From assembly GCA_002794105.1 (NCBI GenBank), contig PHFL01000039.1, forward strand, positions 23,286 to 87,285: a DNA stretch of 64,000 nt. Direction: 5' to 3'. Source of the stretch: Candidatus Thermochlorobacter aerophilus. GTDB lineage: Bacteria > Bacteroidota > Chlorobiia > Chlorobiales > Thermochlorobacteraceae. This document shows, one piece after another, positions 1 through 9,951 of the stretch. The translations under genes and the position numbers were made by a program. Position 1 is the stretch's first letter. Every line of letters starts with the position of its first letter. The notes below the pieces were generated by a model. It saw nothing but the letters and a program-made list of their open reading frames with translations. It made no database searches and had not been told where the DNA came from.

Positions 1-93
1 GCTGCAAATATGATGCCATAATAAAGCTTTACATAGACAAAGTGCAAATAAAAGGGTACTTGAAGATTATTTTAAGTTGTGCAAGTATGGGAC

Positions 94-122
94 TTGATAT
101 GGTGTTAAAAAATGATTAAATT
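94..122 (+). promoter_or_regulatory. possible sigma70-type promoter
   Basis: TTGATA at 94-99 and TAAATT at 117-122 are separated by 17 nt and lie about 57 nt before the start of the first gene. The match is moderate and the region is AT-rich, so chance is possible. Confidence 0.35.
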
Positions 123-178
123 GCGTCGAAAGTGCTTCACGGATTGAGCCTGTCTAACCAAAGCAACATCAATTGGAT

Positions 179-994
179 ATGACAAACCGGACGACCTATC
201 TCTTCATTGCGCTGTGCTTTGTAGCAACTAACATTGCATTAGCACAGGGACGAGTGATTGGAAGAGTAGTAGATGAGCGAGGCGAGCCAGTAGGTGGCGC
301 TACCGTCTCACTTATTGGGAAGAATGTAGCAGTAACGCAGGCGGCAATTTCAAATGGGCAAGGCTATTATGTGCTCTTAGGCGTACAGGAAGGCGGCTAT
401 GAAATGCGTGTCAAGCGCAAGGGCTATCCAGAATGGAAATCTGAAATTGCTGTTGTGGCATCAGTAACAAAGCGAATGGATATTAAGCTTGGAGAATCGC
501 CAGATGTAGCTCTCAAGGCAAGCCCAGCGAGCGACAGAGAGAAAAACAAACAGCAAGAACAACAGCAGCAACAGCAAGCAAGCGAGAGCATACAGTATAA
601 CGTGGCTCGAGACATTGAGGTCAGTGCTATTGCAAGTGATGCTGGATTGCTGAGTGCCTTGAGAAGTGCAGAAGAATTTGCGAAAATAGAGGAAAGCGTG
701 GCTGTACCTGACAAAGAAATTGAACTGGTCGGTGGGATTGAAAGCCTTTACAAGAAAATAATCTACCCGTTTGTTGCGGAACGAGCAAGAATTGAGGGAC
801 AAGTTGTCGCAAAAGTCTATGTAGATGAATCAGGCTACATTACGCAAATCAGCCTTGTTAAGAGTGCACATCCCTTGCTCAATGCTGAGGTCTTGCGGGT
901 GATTACCGAAGATGCAAAGTTCATTCCAGCAAGCATAAAGGGCAAGCCGGTCAAAAGTGCAATGATTATTCCCATACGCTTTTCGCTGAAATAA
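179..994 (+). CDS. secreted protein with carboxypeptidase-regulatory-like domain and TonB C-terminal domain
   Basis: The 271-residue protein starts with a cleavable-looking signal peptide (cut near ALA-QG). Residues about 25-105 form a carboxypeptidase-regulatory-like beta-sandwich (VIGRVVDERGEPVGGATV). A low-complexity stretch rich in K, E and Q (about 122-135, with a run of glutamines) follows. Residues about 187-271 match a TonB C-terminal domain (IEGQVVAKVYVDESGYI, ending IPIRF). TonB proteins normally energise outer-membrane receptors from an inner-membrane anchor; here the N-terminus looks like a signal peptide, not an anchor, so the role is uncertain. ATG 179 is preferred over TTG 173, six bases upstream in frame. 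A strong terminator follows. Confidence 0.8.
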   Translation: MTNRTTYLFIALCFVATNIALAQGRVIGRVVDERGEPVGGATVSLIGKNVAVTQAAISNGQGYYVLLGVQEGGYEMRVKRKGYPEWKSEIAVVASVTKRMDIKLGESPDVALKASPASDREKNKQQEQQQQQQASESIQYNVARDIEVSAIASDAGLLSALRSAEEFAKIEESVAVPDKEIELVGGIESLYKKIIYPFVAERARIEGQVVAKVYVDESGYITQISLVKSAHPLLNAEVLRVITEDAKFIPASIKGKPVKSAMIIPIRFSLK

Positions 995-1013
995 GCGACG
1001 CACAACTTGCTAC

Positions 1014-1042
1014 GGCGTGCCCTTTGGCACGCCTTTTTCTTT
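1014..1042 (+). terminator. rho-independent terminator
   Basis: A perfect 8-bp stem (GGCGTGCC at 1014-1021, GGCACGCC at 1026-1033) with a CTTT loop is followed by TTTTTCTTTT. It ends the upstream TonB-domain gene just before the convergent recJ stop. Confidence 0.88.
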
Positions 1043-1058
1043 TGCATTCGTAGCAAAA

Positions 1059-2768
1059 TCATGCGCTGCTTGGGCGCAAGTCGCGCAAACGAAGTTGTGT
1101 GGTCGTGTTGCCATTGTAAGTGTTTTCCTCAATTGAGTACACAATATCCAACGCTATGTCGCGATTTTGAACGAGCTCATAGTGGTGCGAGAGATTAAAT
1201 CCAATAGCACCATAGACAGGGCTTTGCAGTGTGGCAAGATGGAGTTTAAGATGTTTTTCATGTAAAAGACGTGCTTCAGAGGTTTGCTTAACACCACGAG
1301 CGATAAAAACTGGGTGAAGATTTCCTGGACCGCAGGGCTCGAATCGTTTAATGACCTTCAAAAGATTGGGCGTAATCTGCTCTAAAGCCAGTTCTGCATC
1401 GATTTTAAGCTTTGGCGTGCGGTGCTCAAGTGTAAGGTGCGCAGCACAGACCTGCTCGAAGGCTGAACGAAAACTATCGAGCGACTCAATTTTGAGCGAA
1501 AGTCCAGCCGCCGCGGCATGACCGCCAAACTGAATTAAGTGAGAACGGCACTCAGAGATAGCATGGTAAATGTCAAACCCGGGAACACTGCGTGCTGAGC
1601 CCTTCAAAACCCCATTAACTTCGGTCAGAATAATGGTGGGCACGTAGAAGTGCTCCACAATACGAGAGGCGACAATGCCAATGACGCCCAAGTGCCAATC
1701 AGGCTTGTAGAGCACAACAGACGAAGGATAGGTCATCAGCAAACGAGACGCTTCCTCGAGAGCTTCTTGCGTGATTTGTTTGTCAAGGTCTCGGCGCTCT
1801 TCATTGAGCTCTTCAAGAGAGTGAGCCAACTGCTCAGCCAGAGCACTATCCGATGTAGTAAGAAGTTCAACAACCTGCCTTGCGTGGTCAAGCCGACCGG
1901 CGGCGTTGATGCGCGGCGCAAGCGTAAACACCGCGGACGAAGAGCTAAGCTGAGAAAGCGACAGACCAGCTTCCTCTGCCAAGACAACAAGAGGCAAACG
2001 AGGATTGGCTTGCGCACGCTTGATGCCTTCAGCCAGCAAGATGCGATTTTCTTGAACCGCGGGTACAATATCGGCGGCAATCGCAAGAGCAACCAAATCA
2101 AGGTATTGGTATGCGATGTCAATGTCCAGACCGCGTAAGAGGCAAACGGCTTGAGCAAGTTTAAGGGCAACACCGCAGCCTGATAGCTCTTTGAATGGAT
2201 AATTGCAGTCAGGGCGCTTGGGGTCAAGAACAGCAAATGCACATGGAATCTGCGTGCCAGATTCATGATGGTCACAAATGATGAAATCAATGCCGAGCGA
2301 CTGGCTATACTGAACGGGCTCAAAAGCGCTAATACCGCAATCGACAGAGATGATAAGGCTCACGCCGTGTTGATGAGCATAGTCAATGCCGGAACGAGCC
2401 ACGCCATATCCTTCTTTGAATCGGTCGTTGATGTAAAACATCACATCAGCGCCAAGCTCACGAAGAAAAAGTAGTAGTAGCGATGTGCCTGTAGTGCCAT
2501 CCACATCATAGTCGCCATAAATCATGATTCTTTCACCGCGGTCAAGGGCTTGTGAAAGGCGCATGGCCGCCTTGTGCATATCTTGCATCTGAAACGGCGA
2601 ATGAAGGTATTCGAGTGAAGGGCAAAAAAATTGCTTGGCATCTTCGTAGCTAAAAATGCCACGATGATACAGGGCTCTTGCAATAGGCTCGCTAACGTTG
2701 ATGGCACGCATCAGTGCCTGCACTTTTTCTGGGTCGGCAGCGAGAAGTTGCCAAGTAAGTTGCTTCAT
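1059..2768 (-). CDS. recJ: single-stranded-DNA-specific exonuclease RecJ
   Basis: RecJ is a 5'-3' single-strand DNA exonuclease of recombination and mismatch repair. The 569-residue protein carries the DHH phosphoesterase motifs: YGDYDVDGTTGT, SVDCGI, ICDHHE, then the DHHA1 motif GGHAAAAG and a C-terminal OB-like domain. Length is normal for the family. The open frame extends 17 codons further upstream, but the ATG at 2768 (MKQLTWQLL) gives the usual RecJ N-terminus. It is divergent from lepA and convergent with the TonB-domain gene. Confidence 0.93.
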   Translation of the reverse strand: MKQLTWQLLAADPEKVQALMRAINVSEPIARALYHRGIFSYEDAKQFFCPSLEYLHSPFQMQDMHKAAMRLSQALDRGERIMIYGDYDVDGTTGTSLLLLFLRELGADVMFYINDRFKEGYGVARSGIDYAHQHGVSLIISVDCGISAFEPVQYSQSLGIDFIICDHHESGTQIPCAFAVLDPKRPDCNYPFKELSGCGVALKLAQAVCLLRGLDIDIAYQYLDLVALAIAADIVPAVQENRILLAEGIKRAQANPRLPLVVLAEEAGLSLSQLSSSSAVFTLAPRINAAGRLDHARQVVELLTTSDSALAEQLAHSLEELNEERRDLDKQITQEALEEASRLLMTYPSSVVLYKPDWHLGVIGIVASRIVEHFYVPTIILTEVNGVLKGSARSVPGFDIYHAISECRSHLIQFGGHAAAAGLSLKIESLDSFRSAFEQVCAAHLTLEHRTPKLKIDAELALEQITPNLLKVIKRFEPCGPGNLHPVFIARGVKQTSEARLLHEKHLKLHLATLQSPVYGAIGFNLSHHYELVQNRDIALDIVYSIEENTYNGNTTTQLRLRDLRPSSA

Positions 2769-2895
2769 TGGTGTTAGCTTGAAATTTTTAGAACCTATTC
2801 GTATAAAGCCAAGACGCAAAAAATGAAACGGATTTCACTATATTGAAAGTTGTTCAAAAGCTAAAAAAGTTATAGCACCGCAACACAGTTCAGAC

Positions 2896-4740
2896 ATGAG
2901 CGCTGTTCAATCGCTGGCATATCTTCCCAAAGTGGGTCTGTCGCAAGATAAGATTCGCAACTTTTGCATCATTGCCCATATTGACCACGGCAAATCCACG
3001 CTTGCCGATAGGCTGTTGGAAATGACAGGGACGATTTCAAAGCGTGAGATGATGGACCAAGTGCTCGACGACATGGAGCTGGAACGCGAGCGTGGCATTA
3101 CCATTAAGAGCCATGCAATTCAGATGCACTACAAAGCCAAAAACGGCGAAACCTACACCTTGAACCTCATCGACACACCGGGACACGTAGATTTCACGTA
3201 TGAAGTCTCTCGCTCACTGGCAGCTTGTGAAGGGGCACTGCTGGTCGTGGATGCGGCACAAGGCGTAGAGGCACAGACCATAGCTAATCTGTATCTGGCA
3301 ATCGATGCTGGGCTGGAAATCATCCCGGTCATCAACAAAATTGATTTGCCATCAGCAGATATACCGAAAGTCAAAGCGCAGCTACGCGATTTGATTGGAG
3401 CAAAAGATGAAGAAATAATTCTGGCTTCGGCAAAGGAAGGCATTGGTATTGAAGAGATTTTGGAAGCTGTAGTCAATCGCATTCCTGCGCCGCGGTCAGA
3501 TGCGAACAAACCGCTACGGGCACTAATCTTCGACTCGGTCTTCGATGACTATCGTGGCGCCATTGCCTACATTCGCATCGTCGATGGCGTCTTACGCAAA
3601 GGCGATAAAGTGCGCTTTTTTGCAAGTGGCAAAACTTACACCGCTGAAGAAATTGGTGTCTTGGGCTTGAAGCGCCAGCCGACAGATATACTGGAGACAG
3701 GCAACGTGGGCTATCTTATCTGTTCTATCAAAGATGTGAAAGACACCAAAGTGGGCGATACAGTTACAACTGTCGACAATCCGGCTTCCGAACCGCTTGC
3801 TGGCTATAAGGAAGTCAAGCCGATGGTCTTTAGTGGAATCTACCCTGTAAATTCGGAAGATTTCGAAGAATTGCGCGAATCGCTCGATAAACTATCGCTT
3901 AATGATTCTTCACTCGTATATGTGCCTGAAAGTTCGGTGGCGCTGGGGTTTGGTTTTCGTTGTGGGTTTTTGGGCTTGCTACACATGGAAATTGTCCAAG
4001 AGCGTTTAGAGCGCGAGTATGGAATGAACATCATTACCACCGTGCCGAATGTAGAGTATATCGTCTATACGACCAACAACGAAAAGATTTTGGTCGATAA
4101 TCCAGCGAAAATGCCAGATGCTAGCAGAATTGAGCGCATTGAAGAGCCCTACATTCGAGCCCAGATTATCACGGCAACAGAGTACATTGGCAATATCATG
4201 AAACTTGCTATGGAGCGGCGTGGCGAACACAAGGATACACAATACCTTGACGCCACACGTGCTGATTTGAAGTTTGAATTTCCACTCTCTGAAATCATCT
4301 TTGACTTCTACGATAAGCTCAAGTCAGTCTCCAAAGGCTATGCTTCCATGGACTATGAGCCGATTGGCTATCGTGAGTCCGACCTTGTAAAGCTAGACAT
4401 TCTGCTCAATGGGGAGCCCGTTGATGCACTCTCTATGATTGTGCATCGTAGCAGAAGCTACGAATGGGGCAAGAAGCTGTGCGCAAAGCTCAAAGAACTG
4501 ATTCCACGCCAGATGTTTGAGGTGGCAATTCAGGCGGCCATCGGTAGCCGTGTCATTGCGCGAGAGACCATTAGCGCTTTGCGCAAAAATGTTCTGGCAA
4601 AATGCTATGGCGGTGATATTTCACGCAAACGCAAACTTTTGGAAAAGCAAAAGGAAGGAAAAAAACGCATGAAGCAGGTCGGTAGAGTTGAGGTCCCGCA
4701 AGAAGCCTTTCTTGCAGTATTGAGCGTCAATGATGACTAA
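2896..4740 (+). CDS. lepA: elongation factor 4 (LepA), ribosome back-translocase GTPase
   Basis: The 614-residue protein has the full EF4 architecture: G domain with AHIDHGKS (G1), DTPGH (G3), NKID (G4) and SAKEG (G5), domains II and III, the EF-G-like V domain, and the basic C-terminal domain ending in the conserved [19 protein letters not shown] region. EF4 acts on stalled or mispositioned ribosomes. The start carries a short extra N-terminus of about 16 residues before the G domain. lepB follows 32 nt downstream, the same order as in E. coli, so the two are probably co-transcribed. Confidence 0.96.
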   Translation: MSAVQSLAYLPKVGLSQDKIRNFCIIAHIDHGKSTLADRLLEMTGTISKREMMDQVLDDMELERERGITIKSHAIQMHYKAKNGETYTLNLIDTPGHVDFTYEVSRSLAACEGALLVVDAAQGVEAQTIANLYLAIDAGLEIIPVINKIDLPSADIPKVKAQLRDLIGAKDEEIILASAKEGIGIEEILEAVVNRIPAPRSDANKPLRALIFDSVFDDYRGAIAYIRIVDGVLRKGDKVRFFASGKTYTAEEIGVLGLKRQPTDILETGNVGYLICSIKDVKDTKVGDTVTTVDNPASEPLAGYKEVKPMVFSGIYPVNSEDFEELRESLDKLSLNDSSLVYVPESSVALGFGFRCGFLGLLHMEIVQERLEREYGMNIITTVPNVEYIVYTTNNEKILVDNPAKMPDASRIERIEEPYIRAQIITATEYIGNIMKLAMERRGEHKDTQYLDATRADLKFEFPLSEIIFDFYDKLKSVSKGYASMDYEPIGYRESDLVKLDILLNGEPVDALSMIVHRSRSYEWGKKLCAKLKELIPRQMFEVAIQAAIGSRVIARETISALRKNVLAKCYGGDISRKRKLLEKQKEGKKRMKQVGRVEVPQEAFLAVLSVNDD

Positions 4741-4772
4741 TATGAAGTTTGCAAACTTAAATTTATCGTAAC

Positions 4773-5684
4773 GTGTCCACTGCCAAAGCAAAAACAAAGA
4801 AGCCAGACGCTGAGCCACGCCCTGCGCGTAAATCCAGTGAAATTCTCAACGGGCGAAACGAAGCGAAACAATCGGCAAAGAAAAGCAAGTCTCGAGAGTG
4901 GATAGAAGCTTTAATCTTTGCAGGCATTGCCGCCTTCATTTTGCGCTCATTTGTCATCGAAGCCTATCGTATTCCCACAGGCTCTATGGAAAACACCTTG
5001 CTGGCTGGCGATTTTCTGCTGGTCAATAAGTTTATCTACGGGGCAGTGGTGCCATTTACAGACTACCGCTTGCCCGGCTTCAAAAATGTCGAGCAAGGCG
5101 ACGTGGTGGTCTTTAAGTATCCGCGTGACAAAGAAGTCAATTACATCAAACGCTGTGTAGCAACAGCTGGTAAGACCATTGAAATCAAAGATAGGAAGGT
5201 ATTCGTCGATGGCATTGAGTTTCCGCTCCCGCCAGAGGCACAGTTCCTCTCAAGGCAGGTGATACCGCCTGGACAAGCTGAGATGAACATTTTTCCGCCG
5301 TATTCATCCTTCAACAAAGATAACTTTGGACCGCTGTATATCCCCAAGAAAGGGGATAAGATTACCCTAACAGCCGAAAATTACTACACCTATAAGTTTC
5401 TCTTGGAGTATGAAGGGCATTCAACGGCGCTGATGGGACGCCAAGTCTATGTAGATGGCAAGCCCGCAACCGAATATGAAGTCAAACAGGATTACTACTT
5501 CATGATGGGCGATAACCGAGATAACAGCTTAGATAGCCGATATTGGGGATTTGTGCCGCATTCGCACATTGTAGGCTCTGCTTTGATTATCTATTGGTCG
5601 TGGGACCCCGACATCAGTATCTTCCACATATTCGATAAGCTGGCTTCCATTCGTTGGTCGCGTATTGGGCGAGTCGTTCACTAA
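4773..5684 (+). CDS. lepB: type I signal peptidase
   Basis: This inner-membrane serine peptidase removes signal peptides from exported proteins. The 303 residues comprise a basic N-terminus of about 42 residues, one membrane segment (about 43-60), the catalytic serine in IPTGSMENTL (Ser71), the general-base lysine in YIKRCVA (Lys126), and the C-terminal signature MGDNRDNSLDSRYWGFVP. It starts at GTG 4773, 32 nt after lepA. The long insertion between the Lys box and the last box is typical of Bacteroidota-type enzymes. Confidence 0.94.
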   Translation: MSTAKAKTKKPDAEPRPARKSSEILNGRNEAKQSAKKSKSREWIEALIFAGIAAFILRSFVIEAYRIPTGSMENTLLAGDFLLVNKFIYGAVVPFTDYRLPGFKNVEQGDVVVFKYPRDKEVNYIKRCVATAGKTIEIKDRKVFVDGIEFPLPPEAQFLSRQVIPPGQAEMNIFPPYSSFNKDNFGPLYIPKKGDKITLTAENYYTYKFLLEYEGHSTALMGRQVYVDGKPATEYEVKQDYYFMMGDNRDNSLDSRYWGFVPHSHIVGSALIIYWSWDPDISIFHIFDKLASIRWSRIGRVVH

Positions 5685-5703
5685 ACTGGAAGGTGAATTG
5701 CTT

Positions 5704-6993
5704 GTGAAGACGAGGCTTCTTTTAGTAGCGCTTGTAGTCTGCCATTCAAGTGTAGCTTTGGCGCAAGGAGGTTCGCTCTATTCACGATTCGGTATCGGTG
5801 AAATACGGACACAGGCTACGGCACAGTCTGCAGGCATGGGCTTTGCAGGCGCAGCGATTCCCGACCCTTTCTACATCAATCGCATCAATCCAGCTATGCT
5901 GACGGCAGTCGACCAAGCTCGTGTGTCTGGCGATTTTAGCTACATTGGCTATCTGGCTACGACAGCACAGGCTTCTGGTTATCAGGTGGTTGCTGGCTGG
6001 GAAGGCGCAAGCTTAGCTATACCCATTTGGAATGCAAGAGTGGTGCTCTCAACTGGACTGCTGCCTTACTCGCGCATCAATTACAAACAAACGCAGCAAG
6101 GTCGATTTGTTGCACAATCATCCAGCGATACCGTCCGTTACACATTTTCATATCGGGGACTGGGCGGATTGAACTCAGCACCTGTAGCCGTTGGCGTTGT
6201 TCCAGTCAAAGACGAAGAAAAATGGGGAGTACTGCGATTGGGTAGTGCTATCAACTTCATCTTTGGGGCAAGTACCCAAGGTTCAGAACACCAATTTGCT
6301 GCGTTCGAACTTGTCGACTCAGCTATTGAGTTCGAGGACAGGCTAGCCGGTACCAGCCTTACACTTGGCGCAGCGTATAGCACTAGGCAAGGTATCTTTG
6401 CGGCGGCAGACCAATTCACGCTGGGCGTCTCATGGACAACAGGAACCACACTGAAAGGAACTCGTCAAGCCATACTGATAAATAACTTGGGTAGCTCGCA
6501 ATTCCAAACCCGTGATACTTTATGGGTTTTAGACGGAGAAGCCAAACTGCCAAGCTCAATAACGATAAGCACAGCATACACAGCTAACTCTAGCTTGACT
6601 ATTGCGGCTGACCTAACAGTGCAAGAGTGGGCTGATGTACGCTACTTTGGCGCGCAAAGTGAAATTCAGCGTAACGCTCTGCGTCTTGCACTTGGCGCCG
6701 AAATCATTCCAAGCAGTGAAGCAAGAGCAAATGTGTTTTTGCGTTCAGCCTATCGTCTCGGTGCCTACTATCATCGAACGAATATACAAATCGCTGGCAC
6801 AGGCATAGATGAGCTGGGTATTACCTTCGGTATGGGAATACCACTAAGTGCTGAATCCTCGCGGTTGGATATTTACTTGCACTATGCCTTGCGCGGCACA
6901 AAAGAGAGCAACTTGATTCAGGAAAACATCTTCCGAATTGGTGCAGCACTAAACATCGGCGAAAAGTGGTTCTTGCAACGCAAAATCGAATAA
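5704..6993 (+). CDS. probable outer-membrane beta-barrel protein
   Basis: The 429-residue protein has a signal peptide (cut near ALA-QGG), then alternating amphipathic strands and an early SAGMGFAGAAIPDP...INPAML region, as in OmpP1/FadL-like barrels of Bacteroidota and Chlorobiota. A specific substrate cannot be named. The open frame begins at 5665 inside lepB, but GTG 5704, preceded by GGAAGGTGA, places the signal peptide correctly. It sits between lepB and ftsX in one run of plus-strand genes. Confidence 0.7.
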   Translation: MKTRLLLVALVVCHSSVALAQGGSLYSRFGIGEIRTQATAQSAGMGFAGAAIPDPFYINRINPAMLTAVDQARVSGDFSYIGYLATTAQASGYQVVAGWEGASLAIPIWNARVVLSTGLLPYSRINYKQTQQGRFVAQSSSDTVRYTFSYRGLGGLNSAPVAVGVVPVKDEEKWGVLRLGSAINFIFGASTQGSEHQFAAFELVDSAIEFEDRLAGTSLTLGAAYSTRQGIFAAADQFTLGVSWTTGTTLKGTRQAILINNLGSSQFQTRDTLWVLDGEAKLPSSITISTAYTANSSLTIAADLTVQEWADVRYFGAQSEIQRNALRLALGAEIIPSSEARANVFLRSAYRLGAYYHRTNIQIAGTGIDELGITFGMGIPLSAESSRLDIYLHYALRGTKESNLIQENIFRIGAALNIGEKWFLQRKIE

Positions 6994-7046
6994 CCATCTT
7001 CCCCAATGCTCAGGATAAAAATCTGAACAGAGTTGATGCAGAGCGC

Positions 7047-7913
7047 ATGAATATCCCGTATATCCTGAAAGAAAGCTTTTCAGGTTTTCGAAGGGCAAGG
7101 CTTTCGACGCTCATTTCAATTCTGACCGTTGCTGTCTCGCTGGTGCTACTGGGTGTCTTCCTGATTCTGACGCAAAGTGCAGCACGTGTGCTGGAGGAAA
7201 TTCGAAGCCGAGTGGAGATAGAGTTTTTCCTGAGTGAGGCAGTGTCGGTGTCGGAGGCAAAAGCCATAGCTGAGGAGATAGCAAGGCATCCAGCTGTAGC
7301 CAAGTCCACATTCATTTCCAAAGAAACTGCAGCAAAGATTTTTGAGCAAGAATTCGGCGAAAAGATAGAGCAAATTTTGGGTACCAATCCCCTGCCACAG
7401 TCCATCAAAGTCAATCTCAAACCTGAATATGCCACGCTCGATAGCTTAGAAAAATTTGCGCGTCAGGCATCGCAGTATCAAGGCATATTAGAGGCACGAT
7501 ACAATAAGGAATTGCTGTCAAGTGTCGATAGCAACGCGCGAGTGCTTGTTTTGCTCACAGCAGGATTAGGCATCTTGATTTCACTGGCGGCTGTGGCGTT
7601 GGTCTCCAACACCATACGCTTAGCCATATACAGCAAGCGTGAGATAATTCGCACGATGAAGCTGGTGGGTGCAACCTTCAACTTTATTCGAATGCCTTTT
7701 CTCTTGGAAGGCCTTTTTCAAGGTGCAGTGGGCGGTCTGCTAGCGACAGCGTTACTACTACTTTTGATGCTGCTGCTATCACACGGATTGCCAGAAATCT
7801 ATACTGCGCTGGAACCCATGTCGCTGTGGCACTGTGCAGTCTTAGTTTTGACAGGTTCGGCATTAGGGCTACTGGGAAGTTTTTTCTCTGTGCGCAAGTT
7901 CATTGATGAGTAA
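7047..7913 (+). CDS. ftsX: cell division ABC transporter permease FtsX
   Basis: FtsX is the membrane partner of the ATPase FtsE and controls cell-wall hydrolases at the septum. The 288 residues show an N-terminal cytoplasmic segment, a first membrane helix (about 20-45), a periplasmic domain, and three C-terminal membrane helices with the family motif RTMKLVGATFNFIRMPFLLE. The open frame starts at 6966 inside the previous gene; ATG 7047 (MNIPYILKES) gives the normal N-terminus. ftsE is not adjacent but lies about 5.3 kb downstream in another operon. Confidence 0.92.
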   Translation: MNIPYILKESFSGFRRARLSTLISILTVAVSLVLLGVFLILTQSAARVLEEIRSRVEIEFFLSEAVSVSEAKAIAEEIARHPAVAKSTFISKETAAKIFEQEFGEKIEQILGTNPLPQSIKVNLKPEYATLDSLEKFARQASQYQGILEARYNKELLSSVDSNARVLVLLTAGLGILISLAAVALVSNTIRLAIYSKREIIRTMKLVGATFNFIRMPFLLEGLFQGAVGGLLATALLLLLMLLLSHGLPEIYTALEPMSLWHCAVLVLTGSALGLLGSFFSVRKFIDE

Positions 7914-7933
7914 TTGTGCTGTTTTAGCTTAGA

Positions 7934-7947
7934 TTTGCAATTGCAAA
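7934..7947. promoter_or_regulatory. perfect 14-bp palindrome, possible operator
   Basis: TTTGCAATTGCAAA is a perfect palindrome in the 189-bp gap after ftsX. The half site GATTTGCAA recurs at 7955-7963, and TAGATTTG (7930-7937) overlaps the palindrome's left edge. A regulator-binding site for the next gene is possible; no direct evidence. Confidence 0.3.
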
Positions 7948-8102
7948 ACAGGGGCGATTTGCAAAAAGCAACGGGCAGGCGTGACACACAAGGATATGCG
8001 TGATGAATATCACAGAAAAAAAGATGAAAAAAAAGTATGCTAGCAAGGCCTTTACACCCGTCATCGCTCGATGATATTTTCTCAACCTAAAGTCTGCGAA
8101 AT

Positions 8103-9218
8103 ATGATGAAATATGCAAAGTTGCTCTCGTTAATGTGCCTGCTCTTGATGGCAGGAGAAGCCATAGCGCAGTTTCCTGCCGGGGTTAGTCTAAGCGGGGC
8201 ACTGACAAGCAACCCGCAAATTGTGCGCACGGGGGATATTTTGGCGCTAAACCCAGAGACAGGTGCCTCCCCATCAGGGCAAGACCTGTTTTTTATAGCG
8301 CTCAACAACAGCTCAGGGCGAGATGTCGTAGGGTTGAGGTTGCGGCTAATTTTCCGCAAGGATGGCATTGAAGTTGCCCGCGGTTTTTCAAGCAACATTC
8401 CGCCGCGTACGCTTGCACCGGGTACACTGCGCCTGACGAGCAATCAAATCGGTTCAAGTCCATGGGCACCACGAGGCTTCTCATTCGATGAGTGTGCGCT
8501 GCGAACACTAGCTGGAGCAGTACAAACTGTTGCTGGAGTAACAAATATTCCTTCACAACTGCCTGCAGGCGTTTATACGCTGGAGTGGACACTTGTCGAC
8601 CAGAATGGCAATGAAAGTAACACCGTGCCAATCGTCTTTACGCTCACGAATCCAACGGGCTTTGTTCAGCTTATTAGTCCGGGCACACCGGTGGGCGACG
8701 TGGTACAAGAGGAGGTAAACTCGGTGCTGCCATTCTTCCTCTGGCAAGGCGACGCCCCTGAATATGAGATTACCATTTGGACAGATGATAATGAAGAAGG
8801 CAGTGGCAGGCGCTTTAACGAAGAAAATAGTCCGCATCCTAACCCTAATGTAAGAGAGCGTGTGCGCGTGCCAAGCTATCAATTTCCGAGCGGCGGTTCA
8901 ACAACACTTGGTCGTGTGGTGCGACCGCTTCAACCTGGGAAGACGGTGTATTGGCAAGTCAAATCATTTGCCGAAGTAGCCTTTGCAGGTAGCGCGCCAC
9001 TCTCCACTTCACCTGTCTACACATTCAAAATAAGCAATGTCAATAGCCGAGCTGTGTCGGAATTGATTCAGTTGCTTAAAGATAAGTACGGAATTCAGGA
9101 CATAGATGACCTTATTTTTGTCAGCTGGACGGGCGTGGCTGGCGGTACGTTGTACGAAAATAGCAACGATGTTGCAACCCTACTTAATGAACTGCGTCGC
9201 AGAGCTCCAGTAAAATGA
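8103..9218 (+). CDS. exported protein of unknown function
   Basis: The 371-residue protein has a clear signal peptide (cut near AIA-QFP). Residues about 20-170 look like a beta-sandwich domain rich in short strands, followed by a second region (about 185-310) resembling fibronectin/Ig-like folds with the phrase PGKTVYWQVKSF. The C-terminus is mixed helix. I do not recognise a named family. Its TGA overlaps an ATG at 9215, and the FecR-domain gene begins 20 nt later, so the two are probably co-transcribed and may form one envelope function. Confidence 0.65.
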   Translation: MMKYAKLLSLMCLLLMAGEAIAQFPAGVSLSGALTSNPQIVRTGDILALNPETGASPSGQDLFFIALNNSSGRDVVGLRLRLIFRKDGIEVARGFSSNIPPRTLAPGTLRLTSNQIGSSPWAPRGFSFDECALRTLAGAVQTVAGVTNIPSQLPAGVYTLEWTLVDQNGNESNTVPIVFTLTNPTGFVQLISPGTPVGDVVQEEVNSVLPFFLWQGDAPEYEITIWTDDNEEGSGRRFNEENSPHPNPNVRERVRVPSYQFPSGGSTTLGRVVRPLQPGKTVYWQVKSFAEVAFAGSAPLSTSPVYTFKISNVNSRAVSELIQLLKDKYGIQDIDDLIFVSWTGVAGGTLYENSNDVATLLNELRRRAPVK

Positions 9219-9238
9219 CAACAAGGAGGGTTTTTACC

Positions 9239-9919
9239 ATGAAAACAATGCTCACCATAATTTTGAGTTTGACCGTAGCCTTGGCGAGCAGTGAAAGTTT
9301 TTCCAGCGAAAACCCCAAGGCAGAGCCACAGGGTATAGCTATAGTTATTAAAGCTATCAAGATTGTAGAAGCACGAGAGGGAAAAGAAAACTGGAAAAGT
9401 GTGCAGCGCGGACAGCAGCTCAACTCGGGAGCGCAAGTTCGCACTGGCGTACAATCCTTCTCAATCTTGAAGTTTGCAGATAACTCTGTTGTGCGTGTGC
9501 CCGAAAATTCTGAGATTGTTGTGCGTGGCGATAAAAGTGGAGCTGGTGCAATGAGCAAGACCGTAGAGCTAAACCTTGGCAAAGTGGGTTTCAATATCAA
9601 AAAACAAGGTCCAAACGAACAATTCCGCTTTGTATCGCCAACTTCTGTGGCGTCCATCAAAGGCACATCGGGTTACTACAGCGCAGAAAGGCTACTGATT
9701 TTGGAGGGTTCAGCCTCGCTGTCGCTGCCTGATGGAACAGGAGCAACAGAGGTCACAAGTGGGCAGATTGGCGAGATTGTGGACGGTCAGGTGCAAGTAC
9801 GCAAAGCCACAATCGAAGAACTTGATGAAGCTCGGCGAGTTTTGGCAGAGCTCAATGAGCGTATCATCATTAAGTTTAGAGATGCCAGTGGCAACATCCG
9901 TGAGATACAGATTGAGTAA
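9239..9919 (+). CDS. exported FecR-domain protein
   Basis: The 226-residue protein starts at ATG 9239, preceded by AAGGAGG with 9-nt spacing, one of the best ribosome-binding sites in the window. A signal peptide (about 1-22) is followed by a FecR-like beta-rich domain (RTGVQSFSILKFADNSVVRV, LNLGKVGFNI, FVSPTSVASIKGTSGYY), and a short helical tail. FecR domains normally occur on anti-sigma regulators with a membrane anchor; here there is no transmembrane helix and no ECF sigma gene nearby, so the protein is probably a free periplasmic or surface member of the family. Confidence 0.75.
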   Translation: MKTMLTIILSLTVALASSESFSSENPKAEPQGIAIVIKAIKIVEAREGKENWKSVQRGQQLNSGAQVRTGVQSFSILKFADNSVVRVPENSEIVVRGDKSGAGAMSKTVELNLGKVGFNIKKQGPNEQFRFVSPTSVASIKGTSGYYSAERLLILEGSASLSLPDGTGATEVTSGQIGEIVDGQVQVRKATIEELDEARRVLAELNERIIIKFRDASGNIREIQIE

Positions 9920-9951
9920 GCATAGGCACAAAGGCGATAAAATTTTTGTGG

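Noticed and set aside
530..580. Glutamine-rich CAG/CAA run in the first gene as a sign of foreign or eukaryotic DNA
   Set aside because: Low-complexity linkers of this kind are common between bacterial envelope domains; the flanking domains are typical bacterial ones.
1650..2138. 162-residue plus-strand ORF antisense to recJ
   Set aside because: It is a basic, low-complexity shadow frame of a strongly supported gene.
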